A stretch of 38,356 bases of DNA from Phoronis australis (Eukaryota > Phoronida > Phoronidae), in the NCBI GenBank assembly GCA_002633005.1, contig NMRA01000169.1, forward strand, positions 1-38,356. Reading direction: 5' to 3'. A model generated the notes under the pieces. It had not been told where the DNA came from. It searched no databases and saw only the letters and a list, made by a program, of their open reading frames with translations. Positions 11,167 through 19,125 of this stretch are shown piece after piece (within the stretch, counting starts at the first letter, position 1; each line of letters opens with the position of its first letter). Both the position numbers and the translations under genes were made by a program.

Positions 11167-11737
11167 TTTTGAAATAGAACACAACAGAACAGTGCTGAAA
11201 AGATGTGGCTACCCGAAGTGGTCATTCCACAAGGCAAACCATGACAGAGTCAGGCCTCAGAACACGCAGCCTGACAATAGGGGAAACATCAGGGTAACAC
11301 TGCCTTTTGTGCCAGGGATCGCTGACCAGATCAAATCACATATGAGGGGACACGACATTGCCATTGTATTCAAACCTGTTAACACCATAAAGAGTCAATT
11401 GTTAAATGTGAAAGACAAAACCAGCAAAGAGAAAACATCAAATGTGGTATATGGCATTTCATGCTCGGAACCGGGGTGTGGAGCAGCATATATTGGGGAA
11501 ACCAAACAAGGCCTGAAAAGTCGTTTTAACCAGCATCGGAAGTCCAGTTATGGGGACTGCTATGATTCTGCAGTTTTTAGTCACATGGCTTCCACAGACC
11601 ACTCTTTCGCCATGGAAGATGTGAAGATCCTGGATAGAGAAGGGAATTGGTTTCGGAGAGGGAACAAAGAAGCTATCTACGAGAGAATTGAGAATCCTAT
11701 CCTCAATAGACAGGAGGCTGCGATTTCACTTACCTAG
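11141..11737 (+). pseudogene. Penelope-like GIY-YIG endonuclease domain
   Basis: This frame of 198 codons starts at IPNTEEDIDF, runs through the RT thumb linker (RCGYPKWSF) and enters a GIY-YIG nuclease: VVYGISC (GIY strand), AYIGET (YIG strand), the catalytic Arg in GLKSRFNQHR and the metal-binding Glu in NKEAIYERIENPILNR. The CSEPGC pair with downstream SHMASTDHSF matches the Cys/His zinc finger typical of Penelope endonucleases. The ORF ends at a TAG at 11735-11737. The nuclease itself looks nearly intact, but it lacks an upstream RT and a start. Confidence 0.9.
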
Positions 11738-11780
11738 GACATGGGAGCGGGCGCTGAAGAGAATCCCGAAAACATTCATC

Positions 11781-12125
11781 GTATCTTAATCTTGCCGTTC
11801 ATGTTGATTCTGTAGTCCATAACATTGATTTTTCTTTAACCTTGTAAGGCCCCTTCCAATGCAGAGTAAGCTTATTGTGTTCTGTGGGAAGTAATACTAA
11901 CACTCTTTGCCCCACTTGAAACTGCCTATATCTGGCCTTCTTGTCGTAGTAATACTTGTGAATACCCTGTTCTTTGCATAAACTTTTTCTAGCCAACTGG
12001 CATGTCTCCTCTAAGCGGTTCCTGAGCTCAAAGACATACTGGTAAGTATTTCGGACATCGTTACTGTCTTCCCCAGTTCTCTCGGTATTTGCATCGAACC
12101 TTTTACTGTCCTGCCGTATAACAAC
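11781..12125 (-). pseudogene. gypsy integrase C-terminal region (GPY/F-like)
   Basis: The clearest part is 11996-11799, with KYYYDKKARYRQFQVGQ, then VLVLLPTEHNKL and WKGPYKVKE. This is the GPY/F-type DNA-binding end of gypsy integrases. Upstream of it (about 12060-11997) the frame holding ELRNRLEETCQLARKS is shifted relative to the core, and after KEK another shift leads to MDYRINMNGKIKI, where homology stops at about 11781 against the Penelope fragment. In a Gmr1-type element the RT would follow. Confidence 0.85.
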
Positions 12126-12608
12126 TCAAACGGTGAAAATCCTGTGCTTGATTGCAGGACTTCCCGGTAAGCAAATAGGACAGCTGGCAGGTACCGGTCC
12201 TAGTCCTTTGGTCTTTCTTGACACATCTTCTTCAGCATGTCCTTTAGAACACCGTTGACAGAGCCCGTTACAGCGTAGATTGTAAGGGGTCGTGTGCAGC
12301 TGCTTTGCACTCACAAGCCTGCTGACCTCCTTCATCAGTTCCGCTGTGAACTGCGCTCCACGATCACTCAGGATCTCTCGCGGGAATCCTACTCTACTGA
12401 AGATTTCTAATAATGCTTCAGCCACATGCTCTGTCTCAATCTTCGGTAGCGCCACTGCTTCTAGATACCTGGTAGCGAAATCTACCACCGTGAGAAGGTA
12501 ACTGTTTCCTTTGTCGGAAACTGGAGCTATAGGGTCAATCAGGTCGATTACGATCCTTTTGAAAGGCTCCTCCATCACAGGCATTTCTTCCAGGGGTACC
12601 TTGGTCAC
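12126..12608 (-). pseudogene. gypsy integrase catalytic core, catalytic Glu lost
   Basis: The RNase H-fold core of an rve integrase is visible: FKRIVIDLIDPIAP carries the first Asp, NSYLLTVVDFATRYLEAV follows, and LSDRGAQF carries the second Asp. The third acidic residue should follow CNGL, but a small deletion with frameshift removes it and the next residues read out of frame. The correct downstream frame also carries a stop where a Trp codon is expected (KD*DRYLPAVL). Integrase inserts the cDNA into chromosomal DNA. This copy cannot do so. Confidence 0.92.
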
Positions 12609-12629
12609 TTGACCTTTCGGGATTGTCTT

Positions 12630-12905
12630 CTGTCAGATGTAGCATGATCTGCAGAATCTGGTCACTTCTGATGCCACTCCTGGCCAATAGAAGTTGCTGG
12701 TGATACGTTCAGTTGTCTTCCTAAAACCTAAGTGTCCACCGAGTATAGACTCATGAGCAAGCCTCATCACGGACTTCCGTAAACTGCTCGGCACGACAAC
12801 TTGTTTAACCTCATCACCGTCTTTCTTTTTGAACATCCGATAGAGTATTCCCCGCTGAACCTCCAACATGTATGACCCCTTAGCTTGCTCCCATAACTTT
12901 TTCAT
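12630..12905 (-). pseudogene. gypsy integrase H2C2 zinc-binding domain
   Basis: The segment reads GILYRMFKKKDGDEVKQVVV, then LRKSVMRLAHESILGGHLG, then NFYWPGVASEVTRFCRSC. The paired His and Cys residues form the HHCC zinc finger at the front of gypsy integrases. A TGA follows CYI, close to the start of the core, so the domain is split from it. It begins directly after the protease-tail segment, with no RT in between. Confidence 0.9.
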
Positions 12906-13591
12906 TGATGAATCTTCATGCTGGGATTCTTTGAACTGTTTAGTCCCACCTCCAGTATAGTCGGAGACACAGCTAACGGCTTAATGACCGCTTTTTGTCG
13001 CTCTGCTTGAGCCCTGGTAGTCACTGCTACCGCTTCCCTACTGGATTCATCAGGATCTCTTTCTACCGACATGTCGGCCACCTCTTCTCCCTCTAGAGTC
13101 ACTTGCTTCTTCTCTTGAGAAGTAGTACCTTCTTGAGAGTCATCTTTCGGTCCCTCCACAAGGCTATTGCCTGTACTGTCCTCGTTGGCCGTTAATGCTC
13201 TCTGCTGTAGCTCAACATCCCCTGGGTTCAAGGCATCATGTACATTCCTGATAATCAAATCGGCCACTGGACGCTCCATGCACATCGCAAACATTTCTCC
13301 TGTGTAGTACAGTGTCTTGATGTTGATCCTGGCGTCCTCTTTGCTCTGGGAACCTCGGTGGTTGACCGCTGCTGACTTTTGGTGTTGTATCCCTTGTGTC
13401 CGCTTCCGACAGTCTCTAGCCAGGTGTCCAGTTTTGTGGCAAAAGAAACACCTTTCCTCTGCGAGGTCAGTTTTCTTCTGTTCGACTCTCTGGTTGTCTG
13501 TCTTGACTGGTCGTTCTAGGGACTTCTTCGACTGAGTGCTCGTTATATCCACTCCATGGACCTTAATATATCGTTCTGCTAAGCCCACCAT
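12902..13591 (-). pseudogene. gag nucleocapsid zinc knuckle plus protease tail
   Basis: Residues 48-61 form a CCHC zinc knuckle (CFFCHKTGHLARDC, about 13450-13409) that binds genomic RNA in Gag. After a basic linker, MCMERPVADLIIRNV resembles the end of a retroviral-type aspartic protease, followed by a disordered acidic spacer and a VTTRAQAERQ stretch common in this element group. The protease DTG motif is not visible, so an internal deletion probably removed the front of the protease. The frame closes with a TGA just where the next frame, encoding the integrase zinc finger, begins. Confidence 0.82.
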
Positions 13592-13976
13592 CTCTGGAAC
13601 AGTCTTAGGTGTCGCTCTCGCAGGATCAAAGCTTAGTACAGGTATTCACGTACTGCTCACGCACCAACAGGTCTCTCAACTCAGCAAAATATTTACCACA
13701 GTCAGACATGTCGATCCACCTGTCTAGGTAACGCTGTATGCGTGTCACAAATTGGTAAGCTGTCTCTCCCTTCTCAGCCCTCGCTTCCTGGAACTGTCTG
13801 CAAAAGCCCTCCTCTGTCAGCTCATACCGCTTCAGCAATGCTCTTTTGAGTGTGGCATAGTCCAGTGCATCAGACACTGGGAGGCTGGTATAAACCTGCA
13901 GGTCCTTACCTGTTAACAGGGGACTGACACTAATTGCCCATTCACTCTGTGTCCAACCCTGGCTCTCTGCGTATCT
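13592..13976 (-). pseudogene. gag capsid-like (SCAN-like) domain
   Basis: The frame at 13877-13626 contains DALDYATLKRALLKRYEL, FCRQFQEARAEKGETAYQFV and QRYLDRWIDMS, the helical pattern of gypsy capsid proteins related to SCAN domains. Upstream, WTQSEWAISVSPLLTGKDLQ belongs to the same domain. A frameshift near 13626 separates it from the zinc-knuckle frame. Capsid would assemble the retrotransposon particle in the cytoplasm. Confidence 0.85.
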
Positions 13977-14378
13977 TTAAAACCTTCCCAGGAAGTTGTT
14001 CATACATGTATCATCCTGCTTTTCGTCAAACTTAAGTAGCTTTGGCTTTACACCACCAGTTGATCTAACATGGCTACCCTCCGCTGCAAGCTGTTCAGGT
14101 TTCAGTGCAGATAGCGCCCTCTCGTGTTCCATTCTTTCTCTCTCCATCTGCTGTTCGGCTTCGCGGGCTTGCCTCCTCTCATCGGCCTCAGCCTCTCGCG
14201 TGTGCCTTCTCTCCTCGGCCTCACGAGCTTGCCTTCTCTCCTCAGCCTCAGCCTCAGCCTGAGCCTGAGCACGCGCTTCAGCTTGTTGTTTTTCAACAAA
14301 CTGTTTGAGATTGTCTCCCTGCAGACCAATTTCTTGTCCTTGTGCCATCAACTCTCTTAGTTGAGATCTTGTCTCCAT
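13977..14378 (-). pseudogene. gag N-terminal coiled coil
   Basis: The ORF starts METRSQLRELMAQGQEIGL and continues as a long Glu/Arg/Ala-rich helix with internal repeats (EERRQAREA units), then a linker GGVKPKLLKFDEKQDD and a stop at NNFLGRF. The start lies 60-70 bases downstream of the primer-binding site, as expected for gag. The GC-rich repeats also make ORFs on the opposite strand, which are shadows. Confidence 0.88.
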
Positions 14379-14439
14379 AGCGAGTCGCTAATTCCAACAG
14401 TCCACTTTATCAAACCTTGTTACCGTCAGTAAGCTCCTT

Positions 14440-14451
14440 GAGTGCTCGCCA
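14440..14451 (-). other. candidate primer-binding site
   Basis: Two or three bases inside the 5' LTR end (CGTAACA) the minus strand reads TGGCGAGCACTC. TGG complements the CCA end of a tRNA, and the position is that of a gypsy primer-binding site. The matching tRNA was not identified. Confidence 0.6.
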
Positions 14452-14799
14452 ATTGTTACGTTTTTCCCCGTGTGTGGGTGGGCACAGGTTGTTACAGACC
14501 GGTGCTAATAGCTTTCGGTGCGACGATTGACTGAAGACTGGTTCGAGCTAATCCTTTATTAATCCCGACCGTACGTTCACAAGCCTACTCAAACAAAACG
14601 TTCGACGTAATATCTGTTTATGCTCCAACCAATACTGCGAAGCCTTGACTTGTGATGACTTTCTGAGATACTTCCAGCAACTGTTACACTCGTTGATTCA
14701 ATTCCTGCTGTCTCTGTAGCTGGCTCTCTATTGACTATCGCTGTAACTGCTGATTCTCTTCACTGCAACTCAACTGCAACTCTCCTGATTAACTTTCTT

Positions 14800-14906
14800 G
14801 AACTGACTTGATCTTCTCTTGAACTGATTTGATCTCTGGACTTGATCTCCCGACTTGATCTTTAGGTGAACTGACTTGATCTGACTTGATCTCCCGACTT
14901 GATCTG
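14800..14906. repeat. CTGACTTGATCT short repeats in the LTR transcribed region
   Basis: About eight imperfect units of CTGACTTGATCT or CCGACTTGATCT lie directly downstream of the TATA box on the element's strand. They would be in the transcript leader (R/U5). Their role is unknown. Confidence 0.8.
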
Positions 14907-14930
14907 ACAAACACAAACCCGTGCTTGTGT

Positions 14931-14937
14931 ATTTATA
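14931..14937 (-). promoter_or_regulatory. LTR TATA box (TATAAAT)
   Basis: GGCTATAAATACA on the minus strand is a good metazoan TATA box. It would place the start near 14900, defining U3 as about 14900-15273. The nearest heat-shock element begins 13 bp upstream. Confidence 0.75.
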
Positions 14938-14950
14938 GCCTTATGCATTG

Positions 14951-15151
14951 TTCTGGAACTTTACATCAATTCAAGCACATTCTAGAACTTTCCTGAATTT
15001 ACCCAACCGTTCTACAAACATGTAATAGTCTCTAGAATATTCCGGACTGCATTAATCACTGTCATGTTAGAGTCTTCTAGAAAGTTCCACACTATACTGT
15101 AGTAAACAAATTACATCATCACTGTTCTGACCTCAGTCTACTAGAAAGTTC
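14951..15151 (-). promoter_or_regulatory. cluster of heat-shock elements in the LTR U3
   Basis: Alternating TTC and GAA units with 2-bp gaps, the HSF-binding pattern, occur at 14951-14963 (two perfect units, third TTA), 14980-14997 (four perfect units: TTC-GAA-TTC-GAA), 15030-15047 (two perfect inner units, outer CTC and GAC), 15075-15087 (three perfect units) and 15139-15151 (two perfect units). All lie upstream of the LTR TATA box within 220 bp, the place of an inducible promoter. HSF binding is inferred from sequence only. Confidence 0.8.
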
Positions 15152-15200
15152 CACTCTATTTTGTAGTAAACAAATTACATCATCACTGTACTTAACTCAG
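15072..15200. repeat. tandem duplication of about 64 bp in U3
   Basis: Positions 15072-15135 and 15136-15200 are near-identical copies, both with CTAGAAAGTTCCAC and GTAGTAAACAAATTACATC. Each brings one heat-shock element. Tandem U3 repeats typically act as enhancers in LTR elements. Confidence 0.9.
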
Positions 15201-15273
15201 GGGTCATGCCAATCAAACAAAATAATAAAACAAAACAATACAACTAAAAATACTGTCAGACTATATTCTGACA

Positions 15274-15278
15274 GTTGT
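15274..15278. other. target-site duplication GTTGT (right)
   Basis: This is the partner of 10607-10611. The sequence after it resumes the CACTAGG module exactly where the left flank stopped. Confidence 0.9.
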
Positions 15279-15453
15279 GAACATAATATAAGTACACTAG
15301 GTAAATTTAGCAAAGTTCCTGCAAACGGTTTAGGAGATATAGCCATGGGTGCAAAAAAAAAACAAGACTGCCACTACGAGGCGCCACAGTAGTCGGAATC
15401 GCCAGAAAATCATCGTTAGCGGTCCTCTTTATAGTAAGAACAAACATGCCAAT
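15279..15453 (+). repeat. CACTAGG module tandem array, middle segment
   Basis: The segment between the two inserted elements holds the module part ACGGTTTAGGAGATATAGCC, a core at 15371 (CCACTACGAGGCGC) and ends at CATGCCAAT, where the DNA transposon is inserted. With both insertions removed, spacing from 10556 to 15371 is about 148 bp and from 15371 to 18968 about 145 bp. Confidence 0.85.
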
Positions 15454-16074
15454 GGGGCTATTCGTAAAATTTACATTAACTATAGGGCGCGCGTGTACTA
15501 ATGGTGATAGATTAACAGTCTCGATTTCGCAGGCCCTTTACATACATGGTAAAATGGCTTGTAGCCGTGCCAACTGAATCAGACATTCCGTGAAAAGGGT
15601 GCTTCTATGAGAGGAAGTAAGCACGGCTTTATACAAAGGTAAGGTTTGTGATTATTTTAGCGATTATTCCATGTTTATTCTACTGACGACTGTTAACTGA
15701 GGTACTCGACGATTTTTACTTCGCGGCAGTCGCCAGTCGGGTTGATCGTTGTTTGTTGTGATGTGTGTTACGATACTTGACGTAACACTCGGGATCTTTT
15801 CGTACAACAAAGCAGTATGATTGTTTGGAATGATTTCTAACAGGTTTATCAGTGACAGTTACATCAATGAATGCTGAATGTTTATGCTGTTAACACGATA
15901 TTGGTTAGGGAGTTAATATTACGATACAAGCCCGAAGGCAATGTCATGGCAAAGGGTACGTGACAAATGTCCATTAGACTATTTGTTTATTCCCTAGCCT
16001 CTGTCTTCCGGAAGTCCATTACAAGTTGAAATGGAATGTATCATGTCTGTTTCCACATGAGCTTTGGTTTATAG

Positions 16075-16268
16075 GTTTGAGGGCTTGCAGCGTGCAGAGG
16101 AGAAATGCATCGCTTTTGAATCCTCCCTGAATGGAAAAAAATTGGTTTTAAGCAGATGACTGCAGCTAAGCAGCAAGATCTTCCCATCCAGTGCAGGGCT
16201 GTTGTCAAAGCCTACTTTCTATACTGGAGACAACGAATAAAGCCTTTGAAAAGGAACAGTTATGTTTA
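16075..16268 (+). pseudogene. coding remnant with frameshift inside the DNA transposon
   Basis: After an acceptor-like TTTATAG, one frame reads FEGLQRAEEKCIAFESSLNG and stops at 16157. The next frame reads on from 16156 (MTAAKQQDLPIQCRAVV, then KAYFLYWRQRIKPLKRN) to a stop at about 16266. Both look protein-like and are probably one broken exon of the element gene. In ISL2EU-type proteins a substrate-handling region precedes the YqaJ nuclease, which may be what this is. No motif fixes it. Confidence 0.4.
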
Positions 16269-16872
16269 AAGAAAGATAAGTCGTTTTGTTAATTTACTTA
16301 GTCAGGTCTTTAGAGGGGGATTGGCATACGGGGTTGGGGTTTTAAAATTTAGTGCAACTGAATATGTGGGAATAAAAGGTAATAGTGTCCAGGGGATATA
16401 GCATGGTGAGGTAATTCTTAACCTTCATGAAATTCCTTCAAGTTTATTTCATGAAACTGTTTTGCTATCAATTGTAAACCCACAAAATGTGATATTTTAC
16501 ATTTTCTGAATTCTCAGTGACTGAATCGTCTTAACTCAAGCCTTGAAATGTCGCAAGTCATTCACAAATACAAAAGACTGTCATTGTTTTGTGAAAATTG
16601 CATTTTTGATGGTGCCTTACGATTTATTATTACTCTTAAACAACAAAAAGATTATCCATCATTTTTAAGTGACTCAAGTCTTCATATCTTCTTTTAGAAG
16701 AAAAATAAAACTGATGAGAAACGGTTCCCTCAGCCTTAGACTAGAAGTATGCTTGACTGACCCATGAATCTGTAATCAGAGTTAAAGGTTGCTGAAAGTA
16801 TCAAAAATAAACAGGCTTGAAAATGGGTAACAAAGGTTTGAAGTAGTCTCAAATAACTTGCATATTTTGCAG

Positions 16873-17022
16873 ACAAGTGATGCGTTTAAAGAATTGTTAT
16901 GGCTACGAATGAAAAATAATGACGCAGTTTTAAACAGTACTTGTACAGAAATTGTAGAGAAGTCACCATATCATATTTTGAAAAACAGGGGTAGCATTTT
17001 TTACCCAACCTGGAGTACATGA
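16873..17022 (+). pseudogene. exon-like coding segment upstream of the YqaJ-like exon
   Basis: Following the acceptor ATATTTTGCAG, 49 codons are open: TSDAFKELLWLRMKNNDAVL, then STCTEIVEKSPYHILKNRG, ending at a TGA at 17020. The composition is that of a real globular protein. It lies in order with the next segment and may be the same gene. No family was recognised from this part alone. Confidence 0.45.
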
Positions 17023-17122
17023 TTATTCATTATTTCAATATTTGTTCCAGATTCAGTGACATTTTAAGGCCACTTCAAGCCGCAACATAGACAAGCTCTG
17101 TTGCTCATTTCTCTTCCCATAG

Positions 17123-17296
17123 CATTTCCACACACTAGGAGTCCTGCATGGCAGAATGTCAGTGGCCCTCGAGAAATGTGAACTGCAGTACGAAGTTACC
17201 ATAGTACAACGTGCCAGTGGATTGTTTGTGTGTGAAGAGAAACTATATATGACTGCTACAAAAGTCAGCCTCGTTGGTGAGGATGCCCTCTCATAG
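17123..17296 (+). pseudogene. YqaJ-like nuclease fragment with degraded active-site motif
   Basis: After acceptor CTCTTCCCATAG, 57 codons are open: LGVLHGRMSVALEKCELQYE, then VQRASGLFVCEEKLYMTATK and VSLVGEDALS, to a TAG at 17294. YqaJ-type exonucleases show a G(R/I)..E..A...Y block, then GLFV, then ASPDGLVG followed by an ExK motif. Here the order and spacing match, but the ASPDG catalytic turn reads ATKVS and the sequence stops before ExK. A donor-like GTGAGG at 17277 would end the exon after SLV. In lambda-type exonucleases the Asp of this turn binds metal, so this copy would be inactive. The identification is from pattern memory, not a search. Confidence 0.55.
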
Positions 17297-17467
17297 GCAA
17301 TAATTCATGTGTGGAGAATATCATATTTCCTTTTGTGGAAGAAACATAAGGGATTGATGCTAAAAAGACCTAGTGACACTCTGGTCTAGTTCAGGGTCAG
17401 ATTTTGGGCACAAAATGAGTCAAGTGATATGCTGTTCCGTTTACCTTCAAGGAACTAATTGTGGATG

Positions 17468-17796
17468 TTATTGAGGCTGAATGAGGTTAAATGAAGGAAA
17501 GCCAAGTGTCGAAACTGGACCTTTTTTACAAGCGCTTCTATAGACCATTGAAACTAGATCCCTGTGAAATGAAAACCAAAAGCGTCTGGTGTAAATACCT
17601 GTCTTTTCTCTCTGAGTGACATTAACTTTTCCTTTCATAAGAAAGGCTTCATACCAATGGTAAAAATTTTTAAATTTGGTACACATTATGGGGAAATGAC
17701 ATTCAGTTACTGCATCGATTTTCTTGTCAGTAGAAAGCCCGTTAATGTTACACTTCGATAATCGAATAAATTTTCCATCAGCAGACAAGTTTGTCA
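17468..17796 (-). pseudogene. minus-strand exon-like ORF in the DNA transposon
   Basis: After an acceptor TTCATTAATTAG the frame reads VTNLSADGKFIRLSKCNING (its first codon split across the junction), DKKIDAVTECHFPIMC and FYHWYEAFLMKGKVNVTQRE to a stop at 17468. A donor-like GTATTT at 17598 could end it earlier. The acceptor phase fits the donor of the exon ending at 18601, giving a possible two-exon gene. It could be the transposase gene, converging on the plus-strand nuclease gene, but no DDE or DNA-binding motif was recognised. Confidence 0.4.
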
Positions 17797-18600
17797 CTAA
17801 TTAATGAAACCACAATATTTCCTCAGTTTTAAAGCCTCATACAGTACAGTTGTGCTTATTCTTTATAAAGCTGAAATGATTACCGATTACGCTTGCGAAT
17901 TGTCATTTTCCTGTTGACCTCTAGAGATGAGCAGCTATCAAAATGAAGTGTTCCCTTTCTTTGCATTTTATTTATTTGTACGTGTAATTATTTTTAGAGC
18001 TTTCTTAAGAAGGCCTTTGAACAATTTTAAGTTTTGTGTTAAATTGTCCACAACGAAAGTTCCACATGCAAGACAGTTATGTTTTCAACTGTACATGTAG
18101 CTAGCTGCATAAGAATCTGTTATGCACAAGATTCGAGAATAAACAATTATCAGTGAATTTAAAAAATAAAATGGCAAACGGAATAACCACACACATTCAA
18201 AGACAACATTGTTTTATTCCAACGCAATGTTACGACGTTTACTGAGTAGCTTGTTCATGTAAATTCGGTAACTAAACTGGAAGTCGTATAAAATAAGGAA
18301 ACTCACTCATCTAGAGAAAATTATTGGACATAACATAGCTTTCAAGAAAAACCGCTGTGAAAAAGTCACCCCTGACATCTGAGCGTCACGTACTATACAT
18401 GTACACCTCTTATATTGGGCGCATTCTCACCCAAGGTTTTTGTGAATATGTGCTGCTAACCTACCCGGCATCCGAGTCCCGGGTGAGTTTCCGAAAAGAA
18501 ACTCTTAGTTCCATTCAATAAACCTGTTCCTTAGTGGGGTAACTGGTTGAGATAACATCACATAATGATGACAATAGAAACTTGATTGCTAAAAACTTAC

Positions 18601-18811
18601 CAAGTAGCGTTATGTAGTCTCCCAATGGGGCTTCGGCATCCACACACTTTTTGTCAGTTGGTTGACCCTTTTGATACCAAATTCTCCACGAATGTAGTAA
18701 CCTTAGGTGTTTTGGGGAATTTTGTGACCGCCTGTCGAAGACTTGCACAGGTAAAATAGCAATAAAAAGGTTTAGCGCGACGACGTATTTTGATAACAAT
18801 TCGTCTTTTTA
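18601..18811 (-). pseudogene. minus-strand first-exon-like ORF in the DNA transposon
   Basis: The frame is open from 18811 and includes VFDRRSQNSPKHLRLLHSWR, then WYQKGQPTDKKCVDAEAP and GDYITLL, ending at a perfect donor (CTTG|GTAAGT, GT at 18600). The split codon is phase 1, matching the acceptor at 17797. No ATG opens it; an acceptor-like TACCTGTGCAAG lies before VFDRR. Just upstream is GCATGCGC, like an NRF1 site, near the transposon end. The family was not recognised. Confidence 0.4.
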
Positions 18812-18967
18812 CCAGCTGTTTACATGCAGACAGCGACGCATGCGCAATTCAATAACCACTAGTACAACAGCGACACCGTGCGGAGAACTATCCGAATAGC
18901 CCCATTTTCACAATCATCCTTGGGGCCGTTTGGTTGACAGAGGGGTAGAATAAAACAGTAAAAATGG

Positions 18968-18981
18968 CCACTAGGTGGCGC
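18968..18981 (+). promoter_or_regulatory. CTCF-consensus site CCACTAGGTGGCGC
   Basis: All 14 positions fit the bilaterian CTCF core CCASYAGRKGGCRS. It sits at the T-type position of a module and is repeated identically at 19419. Binding is inferred. Confidence 0.55.
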
Positions 18982-19111
18982 AACCTACGTCAAGTCCATC
19001 CAAAAACGGGATGATGGCGTCATATGGCTAGTAGATGCCTATACGCCAAATTTTATGACAAGACGTTGAGGACCTTTGAAGATACAGAGGTAAACGCAAA
19101 GAATGAAATTG

Positions 19112-19125
19112 CCACTAGGGGGCAC
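19112..19125 (+). promoter_or_regulatory. CTCF-consensus site CCACTAGGGGGCAC
   Basis: All 14 positions fit the CTCF core consensus, in the same orientation as the sites at 18968 and 19419. It is the G-type module core. Confidence 0.55.

Larger units (their letters stand above)
10917..11780 (+). mobile_element. 5'-truncated Penelope-like element fragment
   Basis: A plus-strand fragment carries the end of a Penelope-type reverse transcriptase joined to a GIY-YIG endonuclease. The left junction is sharp, where LTR homology stops after CACTGCA. The right junction lies where gypsy integrase sequence resumes at about 11781. It replaces about 500 bp of LTR and all the pol sequence downstream of integrase. 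Both ends are internal to the host element and no duplication of gypsy sequence was seen around it. Confidence 0.85.
10612..15273 (-). mobile_element. Gmr1-type Ty3/gypsy LTR retrotransposon, degenerate, with Penelope-like chimera
   Basis: The minus-strand element has a full 820-bp 5' LTR (14454-15273), a candidate primer-binding site, gag, nucleocapsid zinc knuckle, a protease tail and an integrase, and ends with a 305-bp remnant of the 3' LTR (10612-10916). Integrase follows the protease tail directly with no reverse transcriptase between, which is the pol order known from the deuterostome Gmr1 group of Ty3/gypsy elements. RT and RNase H should therefore lie after integrase, where a plus-strand Penelope-like fragment (10917 to about 11780) now sits. 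Several stops and frameshifts show it is dead. TSDs are intact, so the damage followed integration. Confidence 0.9.
14454..15273 (-). repeat. complete 5' LTR of the gypsy element
   Basis: The 820-bp LTR runs from TG to CA. On its own strand it begins TGTCAGAATATAG, carries heat-shock elements and tandem enhancer-like repeats in U3, a TATA box at 14931-14937, an AGATCAAGTC-type repeat cluster just downstream (14800-14906) and ends CGTAACA before the primer-binding site. The flanking GTTGT is a target-site duplicate. Confidence 0.93.
15454..18903. mobile_element. decayed DNA transposon with 11-bp TIRs, ISL2EU/PHIS-like
   Basis: GGGGCTATTCG at 15454-15464 is the exact inverse of CGAATAGCCCC at 18893-18903. 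The flanks (CATGCCAAT and ATTTTCACAATC) join into the uninterrupted module seen at about 19336-19354, so the 3450 bp between is an insertion. The duplication is AT (2 bp), or else none if the ends are TGGGG and CCCCA with insertion between AA and TT. Exon-like segments lie on both strands, converging, and one resembles a YqaJ-type nuclease. From memory of the families, ISL2EU elements have AT duplications and encode a transposase plus a YqaJ nuclease, so this group is the best guess. No DDE transposase motif was recognised. Confidence 0.7.

Noticed and set aside
12902-13591. Apparent deletion of RT and RNase H between gag and integrase
   Set aside because: In Gmr1-type elements integrase precedes RT, so absence of RT here is the normal order; only the front of the protease seems missing.
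12292-14360. Plus-strand ORFs at 12292, 13317, 13536, 13996, 14105 and 14124
   Set aside because: They are antisense shadows of the gypsy gag and integrase frames; the gag coiled-coil repeats force open frames on the other strand.
17560-17599. A 37-nt intron inside the minus-strand transposon ORF (GTATTT to TTTCACAG)
   Set aside because: Too short for a typical intron, and removing it leads into a stop frame.
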